Assembly (NCBI GenBank): GCA_006503535.1
Contig: QYRS01000008.1
Location: 930,001 to 994,000 of the forward strand
DNA: 64,000 nucleotides
Source: Arthrinium phaeospermum
Taxonomy: Eukaryota > Ascomycota > Sordariomycetes > Amphisphaeriales > Apiosporaceae
Direction: 5' to 3'
How positions within the stretch are numbered: the first letter of the stretch is position 1; each line of letters opens with the position of its first letter. The translations under genes and the position numbers were made by a program. The notes under the pieces were generated by a model. It saw only the letters and a program-made list of their open reading frames with translations, made no database searches and was not told the origin of the DNA. This document shows, piece after piece, positions 45,722 through 57,753 of the stretch.

Positions 45722-47076
45722 ATGACTTTCTTCACTTCTGCTAGCAGGCTTTTCGTGCCATGCTCCGGACGACTACGGATACCCAAGAATATATGTCGGA
45801 CAGTCCGGCCGCGAACTATTACAAAACGCCATGAACACCATTTCTCAACGCACCGAAGCTTCTCGGCCATATTTGTCCGTGGTGGCACGTCAAATGGGCT
45901 CGTTATCAAGCGAGACGATCTGCCACCGGAAGACCGCTGGCACGAGGTCCTGCCGTTGGCTATGGGGTCCCCTGACCCGTACGGCAGGCAGCTAAATGGG
46001 ATGGGTAAGGTCAATCACTTGCCGTAACTGGATCATTATATTGGATGATTGCAGCAGGCATGAGCCCACTTACTGACCACTTGAGCTGAGTAGGAAGCGG
46101 TATATCCTCCACCTCAAAGATCTGCATCATCTCCTCATCAGAGAGGCCGGATGCGGACGTGGACTTCACCTTCGTCCAAATAGGGGTGAAGGATGGCTCC
46201 CTCGATATGGCGGGCAACTGCGGGAACTTGTCTTCGGCCGTCGGGCCGCGTGCATGGGACCTTGGGCTTGTGTCGAATCATTCCTCGAAGACGACTGGGC
46301 CATCGCATGGCCAGCCTTACGAGGAGGCTCTGGTCCGCATCTTCAACACCAACACCTCCAAGCTCATGCATTCCCGTTTCAAAGTGGCCGGCGCCCCTTC
46401 GGAGTACTGCCAGGATGGTGACTACGCGATTGATGGTGTGCCGGGCATGCAGTCCAGGATCACTCTGGGTTTCTTGGATCCTGCTGGGGCCAAGACGGGG
46501 CGGGCACTGCCTACCGGCAATCCTATAGATACATTGACCCTCCGCGATGGAAGTCAGATCGAGGCGTCCTTGGTTGATGTATCCAACCCGGGAGTGTTTA
46601 TCAGGGCCTCGGATTTGGGTGCCAAGGGCGCCAAGGGAGTGATCTCGCCAAGTCTATTCACGCCTTCCTACATCGAAGGGAACCTGGACTTAAAGGCCCG
46701 GCTTGAGCTTATACGTCAGGCCGGGGCGGAGAAGATGGGTCTTGACCCGGCAGTAGAGAGTGTCCCGAAGATTGTGACACTGCTTCCCGCCTCGGAAAAG
46801 GAAGGCATCGATATCCGATGCCTAGCTCTGTCAATGGGACAGGCCCATAAGGCTGTCCCACTGACACTTGCGCTGTGTCTGGGAGCCGCAGCAAACATGC
46901 CAGGGACCATTCCCGCTCAGCTTGCCCAGCATCATGAAAACAAGAGCTCGACTCTACGAATAGGACACCCTACTGGGAAGGTCGATATTGGTACCACATT
47001 CAAGGAAGGGCAAATAGTATCGGCCGAGTTACACCGTACTGCAAGGTATATGATGGAAGGCATTGTGTACTACTAA
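45722..47076 (+). CDS. PrpF-family tricarboxylate isomerase, probably mitochondrial
   Basis: Two exons, 45722-46004 and 46094-47076, encode 421 residues; the 89-nt intron joins QLNGMG to SGISSTSKICI. The family (PrpF, aconitate isomerase, 4-oxalomesaconate tautomerase; diaminopimelate-epimerase fold) moves double bonds in C6-C7 tricarboxylic acids. Signature blocks are IFVRGGTSNGLVIKRDDLP, AMGSPDPYGRQLNGMG, GSLDMAGNCGNLSSAVGP, DAIN-like YAIDGVPG and the C-terminal GHPTGKVDIG. The CGN Cys sits where these enzymes carry a catalytic Cys. The first 50 residues (MTFFTSASRLF, CRTVRPRTITKRHEHHF) are Arg-rich and nearly free of acidic residues, as in a mitochondrial presequence. The ATG at 45722 is the first in frame; the substrate is unknown (methylcitrate, trans-aconitate or itaconate chemistry are options). 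Confidence 0.87.
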
Positions 47077-47566
47077 TATTAAGTTTTGAAGTGAAGAGCT
47101 ACATATTGTTGGCGTGGGATCATGACACAGAATGAAGCATCAGGCACTCATTTGCTTCCAGGATGCATACGATACAGCAAGTGAATTGCTTCGAATTGAA
47201 TCACCGTCACCCTGAGATTCGGAATTGGCCTCGCGGAGCCGTGACGACGAACTATTGAAGTTAAATGCGATATGTTCAACTTACTTACCTAAGGTAGTTC
47301 GTACCTACCTACTCATGCATACTTGCGCCGGATAAATCCCGGAAGATCAAAATCAGAACCGAACGTGGGGCAAAACGAGACGTCACAACCCAAATTCCTT
47401 GCCCCACCAAAGAACGACTTTTGAAGCCTCGATATCGACTCGGAACTGGCATTGCCATTGACATAATTCATATTTCGAGGATACCTGGAACCTCGCAATA
47501 CATACAGCAAAGTGCTGCCCGAACAAACCTCTCTAGTAAATCAGTTCTGCGGAAAAAGTCGCCAAG
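47077..47566 (+). other. Promoter and leader of RBG1
   Basis: 490 bp without a coding-like frame. It includes TACCTAAGGTAG and TACCTACCTAC at about 47286-47312, the motif type seen in other promoters of this window. Confidence 0.5.
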
Positions 47567-49545
47567 ATGTCGACCACAGTGGATAAGATCAAGGAGATTG
47601 AGAACGAGATGGCTCGGACTCAGAAGAACAAGGTACGGGCATAAAATCCCCTTTGCCAAACGCGCGTGCTCATCACTTGCCGTGGTCTGGGCCAACTTTA
47701 CTGTCTTTGGATGCCTTGAAGACAGGACTGTATGACTGACGTGCGAAATAGGCCACCTCGTTCCATTTGGGTCAGCTGAAGGCCAAGTTAGCCAAGCTCA
47801 AGCGTGAACTGCTGACCCCTTCGTCGAGCGGTGGCGGCGGTGGTGCTGGATTCGATGTCGCGAGAACTGGTGTGGCCAGTATCGGTATGTCTTGAATCAT
47901 GCCCTCAAGCCCTTGGCAGGCAAGAAATTGCTATCACCGAACGTCCAACTGTTCTCTGTTGGGTCAACTGACATTTTTCACCATCGCCAGGCTTTATCGG
48001 ATTCCCTTCCGTTGGAAAGAGTACTCTGATGTCGCGCTTGACGGGCCAGCACTCGGAAGCTGCTGCATACGAGTTCACAACCCTTACATCAGTGCCTGGC
48101 CAGGTCACGTACAACGGTGAGTTCTGCACTGACATCTCGAGAGTATCACTGCTAATCGCATTGAATAGGAGCAAAATTGCAAATGATCGATTTGCCTGGT
48201 ATCATTGAGGGTGCCAAGGACGGTCGTGGTCGTGGACGACAAGTCATTGCTGTGGCAAAGACGTGTCATCTGATTTTCATCGTTCTTGACGTGAACAAGC
48301 CCCTGACAGATAAGAGGGTGATTGAAACCGAGTTGGAGGGCTTCGGTATTCGAATCAACAAACGTAAGATGGCCCCTACTACGATTCGTACGGGCATGGT
48401 AACTGACATGAACCAGAACCCCCTAACATCACCTTCAAGAAGAAGGACAAGGGAGGTCTGAACATTACGAGCACAGTTCCTCTAACCCACATCGACCACG
48501 ATGAGATCAAGGCGGTCATGAACGAGTACAAATACAACTCGGCGGATATTGCTATCAGTACGTGCTCATGGGCGATGCTACCACTGAATTGGCTCGGCTC
48601 AGCGATACTGACATGTTTTCAGGATGCGACGCTACTATTGATGACTTGATCGACGTTCTCGAAGCAAGGAGTCGAAGCTACATTCCAGTCATCTATGTTC
48701 TGAACAAGATCGATGCTATCAGTATTGAAGAGCTGGACTTGCTTTACCGTATCCCCAACGCAGTACCCATTAGCTCGGAACATGGCTGGAATATCGATGT
48801 AAGTTCCTCTGGATGTGCCTCGGGTCAAAAAGTCGGACATCTGCTAACCACGATCATCACCACAGGAGCTTATGGAGGCTATGTAAGTAGGCCGACGAGA
48901 TGTAACGTTGAGGTACTAATCGTTATACAGGTGGGACAAGCTGCAGCTCAAGCGCGTGTACACAAAGCCGAAGGGCAAGATGCCCGACTACAACGAACCC
49001 GTCGTGCTGCGTTCCACACGATGCACCGGTACGTATCTCACAGTTGCGCTTCGAACCGAAACGTGCTACGGAGCGCGCAGACGATGGCATTCTGCCTTTG
49101 GAATTGAAGTTCGATTTACTGACTTATCCGTGACACAGTCGAGGACTTCTGTAACGCCATCCATCGCAGTTTGGTAGACAACTTCAAGACGGCAGTTGTG
49201 TATGGCAAATCTGTCAAGCACCAGCCCCAACGAGGTAAGTCGTGTGGCCTAGTTCAGTCCCCCAATACTACTCCCTCTCGGAAGGTGGCCATGGCCGGGC
49301 ACTACCTACTCAGCCGTGGCCAGTTTGCTCGAGGGGGACTGTAGCACAGTTCGGCAAAGCTGGCGACTTGTTACTGGAGTTGGAGTAGCGATGCTAATCA
49401 TCTTCTCCATAGTGGGCCTATCTCACGAATTAGCAGACGAAGACATAGGTAACGTTTCAACCATCCCGCCCCTCCCTCAACCGGAAGTTGAATTGTCGGC
49501 GGCATGCGCTAACCCCTACCGACAGTGACAATCCAAAAGCGATGA
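47567..49545 (+). CDS. RBG1: Developmentally regulated GTP-binding protein 1 (Rbg1/DRG1)
   Basis: Eleven exons encode 367 residues: 47567-47632, 47752-47884, 47991-48116, 48169-48363, 48417-48557, 48623-48798, 48866-48882, 48931-49028, 49139-49234, 49413-49448 and 49526-49545. All introns are GT-AG and all phases agree; human DRG1 has the same length. DRG1 GTPases bind ribosomes with a DFRP partner and help translation under stress. The N-terminal helices ([19 protein letters not shown]) precede G1 at 70-78 (GFPSVGKST), G3 DLPGI, followed by [17 protein letters not shown], and G4 NKIDA. The C-terminal TGS domain reads [33 protein letters not shown] and [19 protein letters not shown], ending DEDIVTIQKR. 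Exon 7 is only 17 bases and codes for ELMEA plus part of Met. Confidence 0.96.
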
Positions 49546-50847
49546 TTGAGCTGTAGCCCTGTGCATATAGAAGCTAGCAATTGGCCGCTTCATCTGTCTC
49601 TACAGCTGGCAGGTTCACACAAGCGGCGCCAAGTTTGCGCATCACGAGGGAATACACGTCATTGTGACTGGTTCAGGTGGCTATCTTTTACAGGAAGGGC
49701 CATTGCCCAAGTCGGGCTTGCGGGTCACTGCATTACAGAGGCTTGTTGATCGGTTCGGTGCCGAAAATGGACCGGATCATTGTGCGTTGCGAGCACCTTG
49801 GAGAATTCTTGGACTCCATCGGCACGGGATTGGGCATCGGGTGTTTTACTCGAAAGGGGTTACGGTCGACCAAGTTAAGAAACCAAGACAATTTGGTAGG
49901 GCTGTTGCTCCCAGGGCATCTGTGTCAAACCCAGCCCTGTCGAACTACGCGGCGAAAAGGAACAACCAGGGGAAAAGATTCTATATTCAGATCAATATGA
50001 GTGTTTCGATTCTGATATCAGGTTTTCTTTTTCTTTTGCTTGTTTCTTTCTTTGTTCCCTCCTGCTGATGCGGGGATACCCGTTTTGGCCTGGATGCCCA
50101 AAAGGACCGAAACCCCACTCGCTCGCCACAGCGGTTCAAGACGCCATCAAATGTAGGTATGTAGGTCTGTCTGATGTACATGTAATCCTCCTACATACTC
50201 TGTGCGGTGTCGGTTGGGATGCAGTCCAGACTTGCGCCACATCTTTGGGGGGGACCCCAAAGGCTGCTGCCGCTGGTCGTTGGCTGGCTGGCTGGCTGCA
50301 CTCCCAAGGAAAGCCGCCTCACCTTGACCTGCATAGCCGAAAGGCCTCTTGGGATGCGGCCAAAGCATGGAGAGCGGATCAGCAAATGTAAGGCAACGCA
50401 AGGCACGGGGTAAAAAAAAATAAGTAAGGCACGTGAAGTCTCTGGTTTGATGGATCAAATCGATCCACCGGGACCATGCCTTGCAGTCGTCGTCCTCCTC
50501 CTCTTTCCCAGGGCCCCAGAGAAAAACCTTGCTTTTCCCAGCTCCAGCACTTCGGCGCGTACCGGGCGGGCTTCAGTGGATAGTTCCCTCATTTTGCCTG
50601 CCCTCGTTCACCGGCCTTCTAGTCGGCCGCAGCCAGTGTCCAGCCAGTCCAATTCCAGCCCAGCCAGCCAGCCAGCCCCAGCCCAGTCCAGCCAGACGTA
50701 TCAATGTAGTAGCAAAGTCTAAGGTAATTGGGGCTGAAACTTTGGGTTGCCGTTTGTTTGTTCATCATCATCGTGCATCTAAACCTGGCATTTTCCCACA
50801 TGCAATGAAATACTCCGTGCTGACATGGGTTTCTTCTAACAACGCCC

Positions 50848-50870
50848 TCGCCGCCGCCGCCGCCGCCGCC
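50848..50870. repeat. (CCG)n trinucleotide repeat
   Basis: About seven perfect CCG copies in noncoding DNA. Confidence 0.8.
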
Positions 50871-52325
50871 CTCAAGGTATGCATTGGGCATATGTATTGG
50901 GAGACAGCGAGAGAGAGAGGGCGATGGAGAGGTCCAAAGCCCGGACAGGACAGGGATCTTGTCCAACGAACTCCGAAAAGTACCTGAAAATCATTGAACC
51001 CTCGTCGGGGGCAGGCAGGCATCCCAAGCACCACAGCAGCGAGCGCCGCCCTGTAGGTCATGTAGGTACTTCAATGGTATTGTTACCTACATACGGATAC
51101 ACTCGAGAAAATCCAATCAACCATGGATCGCTCGACCGGGCGCTCAGCTATCCGTATACAAAGTAGGTATACTTACGTACTCCGTACAATACACTTTCCT
51201 TTCGCGCGCCATGCCTGTAATTTCAGACAGATTTGCTCCATATCTCTGCTCTACATATGTAGGTATACACGTGTGCATGTAGGTAAAATGAAAATCCTAG
51301 ACTAGGCATGTAAGGATGGATGATGACGGCGGGTTCGGGTTCCAGACTTTGGAGTCGGTGGATTGGATGTAAAAAGATGACTCTTTTCGACATTGTAATG
51401 TAAGCGTGGGCTGCGTGGGTTTGAGGAAAAAAAGATCTCCATGTCTCACCCTCTAGTTTCTTTTCCCTTCTTTTTTCTTATTTGATTTTATTCGTCTTTT
51501 CCACCTTTCTGCCGCCCCTACAGCCTAGAGCGCAACCCCAGTTTTAAACAAATGCCCGACAGTTTGTTTCGTCTTGTTTTGTTCAACGGTCTCGCGGTGT
51601 AGGTCTCGAATTAGTGCCTAACGTTGACGATTCACAAGACAGGCCTAACCGCCCAGGCCCACTACTCAGCAACCCAGCGGTACGTTTTTGGGTCTCGTTC
51701 TGATTGTTTCTCCTCACTCTCCTCTCTCCCCTCGCCTTACGGGATTTTTTTTCTTTGTTTCTTTCTGGTTGAACCCCCCTTGGCTGCATGACGAGAAGGG
51801 AAAGGAAAGACGAGAAAGGAAGGGGGGCAAAGAAAAAAAAAGAGGTATTGTGGCTTTCTTGTTCCTGTCGACGTATCACAACTCTTGTTTTTTCTTTCTT
51901 TTTGACCCGGTGGGAAGAATCATGACGAGGAAGAAGAAAGTATACCCACCAGATTGCCGAAAAGCTCCGTTGCTGATGTGAATATCGTCAGCGATCGATA
52001 CAGAGATAGATGCCAGATAGGAAGAGAATACGTAACTACAAATATTAAAAACACGCCACGCCACGCCGCGACATGGGGGTGCCAGACATGGATGGTTATA
52101 TGTAATTGATTGCCATGCGCAGAATGCTGCCAACTCTCCAATCGCATGGCCTTCTTCTTCTTGGGTCGTGGACAACGTCATCTATATGGCAGCTCAACTA
52201 TGCTGTAGGTAAAAATGGCGAGGTAGTGTTGCAATCTGCGGCAAAGCAAGGTATGAGCGACAGACATACTTGAAGAGAGCCCCCTTCTTCATGCGATGCG
52301 ATGCGCAATGGAGATGGAGAGGGAC

Positions 52326-52355
52326 CCCAACCCAAGACCCAAGACCCAAGACCCC
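52326..52355. repeat. (CCCAAGA)n tandem repeat
   Basis: About four copies of a 7-base unit. Confidence 0.8.
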
Positions 52356-52582
52356 TGGGCGGCCACTGCTGCAAAGGGGTGGGGGATTGTCAAGAAGAGG
52401 GAGGGATGGATGGATGAATTCGGACGGGCTCTTTATTAGCTCCAGAGCTCTAATTGAGCACAGACGATTGCGGTACATGGTAGCATGGATGACAAGGAGC
52501 GGCTGGAGGGGGGCTGCTGTTGACCCGTCCGCACCGGATTCCGCTACAACATGGATGATCCCTCCCCTGTTAGGGCGGCCCC

Positions 52583-52626
52583 TGGTAGCTCTGGTAGCTC
52601 TGTAGCTCTGTAGCTCTGTAGCTCTC
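52583..52626. repeat. (GTAGCTCT)n tandem repeat
   Basis: Five copies of an 8-base unit; the first two are one base longer (GGTAGCTCT). Confidence 0.8.
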
Positions 52627-53778
52627 TTTGGGGTCCGTCCCCTTGTTGCTGGACCTTGACGGACGTTCAGCCGTAATACAAGTAAGTTCCTCCAAACAAC
52701 CGCTTGTCCGGAACAGGGATGGGCAGCAAGAGCTGGACGAAGGAGGAGAAGGAGAGAGAAAAGGGAAAGAGCAAGGGGAGAAACGACCGGTAAGGAAGAG
52801 TGGAAACATCGCGGAAGCCTCCTTCGCTTCAATCTTGGGTTATCTTCGTCACTTCTGTAACGGCGTTGCACTATCTGATACTGTGCCTGATGAGATTTCC
52901 AACTGGCGAGCATGGTGACATTCGGCAGCACTCCCGTGGGTCTTACGACAAGAAAGCAGACCGAGCTTCTTGGGCCAGGTAACTACACCCCTCCAGCTCG
53001 TGGAAGCTTGTCGTGTACTGTGCACTATAGAGTCCATGCTATCATGCAATCGTCGGCTAGGAATCGACAAGCCCTTCCCGCACTCGATGGGGGCGGCCCA
53101 TGGGCCACCGCTAACCTGCTTGCCCGGCAACGCAAGCTGACGGGAGCTTGCATGTTCCGGCCGTTTTAATGATAGCGTCCTGGGCACCACGAATATCTCC
53201 GAGGCGCATCCGAACGAACGAAAAGATTTGCCGGCCTGACACAGAGAGAGAAAGGGTATGGGTATCCATCGGCAGACAGCACAGCAGCATGGGAAGGGGG
53301 CGCCTGTCGCGCCTATTGCTAGCAAATGCTACTGCGTGTGCGGTCGAACCCGGCCGATCGACATCAGCTACGCCTAGCCTAGTTGGAGCCGACCGCATCA
53401 GTGATATAACAGCAACCACAGATGCGTCGAGTGCCTTCCGTTCTGAGGACCTGGTCCAGGAGCTACATCAGCCATGTATACGCTTATTTCTGGTACCAAT
53501 CGCAATTTCCAGGGCCTTGCCTGAGTCGTGTGTGCATCGATATGGCATTGATAGCCCGGAACCCTGACAGCCTGACCAACAGGAAACGAGCCGGCGACAC
53601 GGCATGGGCATGCTCGGGCCTCATTGCCTGTTTGGTCCAATGGGTGTTGGCCAGTATCCGTATCGGCAACCAGGAAACCCATAGCCAATTACAAATCCGA
53701 ATTGAATGCATGATATATTGTCGGTCGCCCTGTTCCCATGGGGGTCTCATGGTGTTGGCCATGTTTTAGTTTCGAGCG

Positions 53779-53800
53779 TACCTACCTACCTACCTACCTG
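53779..53800. repeat. (TACC)n tandem repeat
   Basis: Five tandem TACC units; the longest run of the TACCTACC motif scattered in this window's noncoding DNA. Confidence 0.8.
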
Positions 53801-56243
53801 CTGCCTTCTTACCCTCGTGTGGATGCAAATCAAGAACGGCCAAGCGTGAAGATGGGTTCTGCTCCGCCTCGGCCTCTGGGTGCGAGAATCACCGAGACAT
53901 AGGAGAGCAGAATAAGAGAGCCATTGGCGAGGGAGCGACTAGACCAAGCCAAGGGCACCAGGGTATTATGGTTGGTGCCATTGATCCTTTCCGCTAGGTT
54001 GTGCGGTTTGCAGAATCGGGCAACGATCTGAAATCATCTGATTCTTCGATACCGGCGTTGGGTACGAGTAGGCAGCGCAAGAGCTGGGCTTGGAGAGGGG
54101 CGCCCGTCATTGCCGGTCAGACAGACCTGGGGCTGGGACAATTTCACGCCTGGGTTGCCGTATTAGTACATAGAGGGTCGAGTCGAGTATAGATGGAGAT
54201 CTCCAATATCGATTTTTGGTTCATTCAAATTGGTGTCCGATATGTAATCTTGGGTTGCGTCGTCGTAGGCGAATGAATCCGTGGGGCTTGGAGTACAGTA
54301 CTCCAATAACATACATGCTCACTCTCACTACAACGCGGGCTTTACCCCGGTCGGTCTGTTATTAGTAAAGACTGATCTCCATGGACTGCCGCGTTGATAC
54401 CTTGTAGGTTAGGGTTTGGGAATCAGCGAGAGCGTGCGAGCCGACGAGGAAACGAGAGCCTGGCAACCTGGGCCAGAAGCCTGGCCTGGGCCGATGCGGG
54501 CGGTAGATGTGTGTGGAGGAACTGCGAGAAGAAGCACAAGCCTCACGATGCTCCTGTCACCCCCGTGTCTTTATTTTGATATGTGCGTGTGTGTAGGTAG
54601 AGACCAGGGCCGGGTTGACGGTAAGTACTTGCGCATGTATGTACTTGGGCATGATATGTACATGCCTAGAGACAGCATGTACAGGATTCCGCGTGGCACA
54701 CCTGACCGGGGGCTGGCAGGGTGGTGCTCAGAGACGCCGTCAGCCATCGTGTGGTTTAGGCCGAATGGGCATATCCGTTCATGTATTCGTCGACAAGGGA
54801 AAAGGTGAAGGATCAGCTGACCGATTCCTATATCGGTCCCGGCAGCACTATGGACCAGGCAAACAGAGGGCTCAGTTGGGATTCCGTTCAAGCCACCTTG
54901 TTTGTGGCCGAATGACTTGCTGGCCCCTCCAATAGAGGATTAGCATGGCCAAGGTGCTCGGGGAGTGGTGAGGAGAGCAGTGGGAAGGGGTCCTGATTAA
55001 TCCTGATTGAACCCAAGTGCGTGATACGAATCCCGAGTCCAAGTGGATGTGTTTCTCGACTATTTGGATCGAGGAGGGGCTCCATCGGCGTCGTCGTGAT
55101 TGTGAGGTTTTTGTATCGTCGAGCTCTTTCCAATAGAAACAGCGGGTTGCCATGTCAAGAAGTTGGGATGAAAATGAGCCAGGGTGCATGACCTGGGCCA
55201 TCCCTGCTAGTTAGCCGTCACCAGATTTCCACCATGTCCAAAGCGGACATGGGGTCGGTCAGTGCATGTGGGCGGGCAGCAAGCAGCACAGTCACTAGAG
55301 TCACTCAGCGATTTGTAAGTAATCAATGGAAGTAAGTAGGTAAGTAGGTACTACATGGAGGTGGAAGATAGGTAATGTAGGGAGGAGGAGTATTGGCGGA
55401 TTGATTGATCGATTGACCAATGGATAACCGCGTGGGAAGAAGGAAAGAGATGAAGTCGAGCAGCTAAAGTATATTGTCTGCATACTCGACCCAAGTCACC
55501 CCTGGGGATTAATGCAATAGACTGGACACTGGACGATGGGTGTGTGCATCGCATCGCATCGCACATTGCATGGCCTGCAACATCATTTCTCATCATAACC
55601 CTATAGTCTCGAGGGTGGTAGGCTCGGGTTGCGCTGCCATGCATTCCGGGGGGTGGTACCCTCTCAGCAATAGAGTCGACAAGTCGGGGTTGTCATTTGC
55701 TGCGAGATGGACCTGCAGCCATCAGATATCGCGAGTCTGTGCAAGCCCTGGCCCGGATTGTGTGGATGGGAGGTGTCGAGTCCAATGAACAAACAATTCT
55801 CCGCCATGAAATGAGACCGTCCTCGAGCGTCCTGTGCCTGTTCCTTGACGGGCATCAATCCCAGGGCTCCACATGATATCATTTCATTCCGCTTGTGGGC
55901 GGCTTATCGGCCTTCCGTTGGACTGCATCTTTTGGGCGAGCGAAGCACGACAGGTCGATCGATGGATTCAACTCTCTTTCACGCTCGCAATAGGTGCATG
56001 TGTGTGTGGGAGCGAAGTAAGTCAGTTAAGCAAGTAATCAGTGTGTGTGTGTGCGTGCTACTTGCTACAACCTCCCGTTCGTTCGCCGAGGTTGCTGTCC
56101 CATTTTGATCCAACCCTCTCCCGCTGGACCTGGTTAGGTTACTTTTAGGGAAGACTGGGATAGTGGATTAGGCAGTGTGGTTCTCGCAAAACTACTACCC
56201 ATCTCCATCCGTCGTAGCACACACCTCTTGCCTCTCTGCCCTC

Positions 56244-56280
56244 TTGCCCTTTGCCCTTTGCCCTTTGCCCGCTGCCCGCT
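56244..56280. repeat. (TTTGCCC)n tandem repeat
   Basis: Four copies of a 7-base unit continuing into two GCTGCCC-like copies. Confidence 0.75.
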
Positions 56281-57669
56281 CTCTGCCTCTTGACATTCCC
56301 TTCAAATTTTCGACCCCGGTTCATTTGTCCCGCTCCTGAGAGATCAGTCATCCTCGGCACGCGCATGGCTGTTTCTTCTTCTTCAACTGCTTTGCTTGTG
56401 TCCGTCCTTGGGAGTGAGTAGCATTCCGTCACCGGTCGATGATACATCAATGCTTTAAACCCCAGACGATGTATCCAGGGATCAAGGAAGCTATTTGTGT
56501 GCCTGTTAGGTATGTATGTGTTGAACGGTTCAGCAGCAGCAGCAAAATCGCCGTCCAAGCACCTAGATGGCCTCACCGGAGCCCATTGAAGTAGGTAACT
56601 GGTCATTTCTGACACCCAGTATATTCGGGTCTGAGGTTGATTCCCGCATACTACAACGTGAGTTTACTATGGGCCTGCTATAGGGCTCAAGACTCTAGTA
56701 GGGTTCACTAAGGCAGGTATTCATTCCAGCTATGCATGTCTGTCTATGCTCTCTTTTCGTGGACCGGGTTGGAGTCGGTAACAAGTCACTCTGAGCAGTA
56801 CTCTGAGCAGTACCTACTCTAAGGTCCCGTCCGTCTCGACCTGGCCCTCGACGTGCCGAGTCAGGTGTGGCTTTTGCGGTCACTCGCTTTTCTATCCAGT
56901 CCCCTGTCTGTCCTCTTTGGTCTGATACGTTCCCGTTCTGGCTGGAGATACAACCTGCCTACTGTACAAGTATGGCCGTCTTCTCTCCGGCTGCTCTGCC
57001 AAGAGGGTCGCATTGGTCGTCTTACTGCTCCCACGCCCCCTCTCTCTCCCTCTTCCCCCTCTCGCACTCGCCCACACACTCTCCAGTCTCTTCAGAGCTA
57101 GCTGCTTTGATCCATCCGTTGAACCCAGCAAGCAAGTGGCCCCCCCCGGTCAACGGGTCTCGTAACTGGTGCTACCAAGCTCGATGCTTCCCACACGCCC
57201 CCCTACCTCTGTATCCCACCCTTGGTCTTAATAGGCCATCCTCGTCTCAACCCTCAGCGAGACGGGTTCCAGTTGGTGCATAGAGCAAACATACTTACAC
57301 ACCTGCATACGTACATGTACCTATCTTCCCTCCACATTGTCTACCTCTTGTCGTGCATCTGATACCACGACAAACCATCAGAAGACTTGGGCATATCAAA
57401 GTGCATAGCGGCGGCGTCTACTTCCTGCAGAAGATCTCCTTTGCCGGCTGCTATCTTCACGTCTCGGTATTATCTGGCATGGCACCTTGGTTTGCTACAT
57501 CATGCACCTAATCGCCCAGTCGCTCGACACTGATCTGCTTGCGCATTGAACGAAGCGGAACCCTTCCCTCCCCGAGCTCTACCCTCTACTCTACCCAGGA
57601 CCCCCAAATAGAGCTTGACAGTACCACCATTCATTCGAACCCGCCAAGTTAGCCCTACTATTACCACCT

Positions 57670-57753
57670 CTACCGCTGCCGCTACCGCTACCGCTACCAC
57701 TACCACTACCACTACCACTACCACTACCACTACCACTACCACTACCACTACTA
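57670..57753. repeat. (CTACCG)/(CTACCA)n microsatellite
   Basis: About 80 bp of hexamer/triplet repeats pass from CTACCG units to about nine CTACCA units, ending some 180 bp before the start codon of the CENP-B-type gene, probably inside its 5' leader. The opposite strands can be read as poly-Thr or poly-Val, which is a by-product of the repeat. Confidence 0.85.

Noticed and set aside
42650..47076. Metabolic gene cluster of amidase plus PrpF-like isomerase
   Set aside because: Only two enzymes of unknown substrate, flanked by a tRNA and a conserved GTPase; no transporter, regulator or backbone enzyme nearby.
52326..52626. CRISPR-like repeat array
   Set aside because: These are direct short tandem repeats of 7-9 bases without spacers, in a eukaryotic genome.
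52194..52931. 245-codon minus-strand frame in the gene desert
   Set aside because: No ATG at its start, part of it is the translated GTAGCTCT repeat, and there are no recognisable domains.
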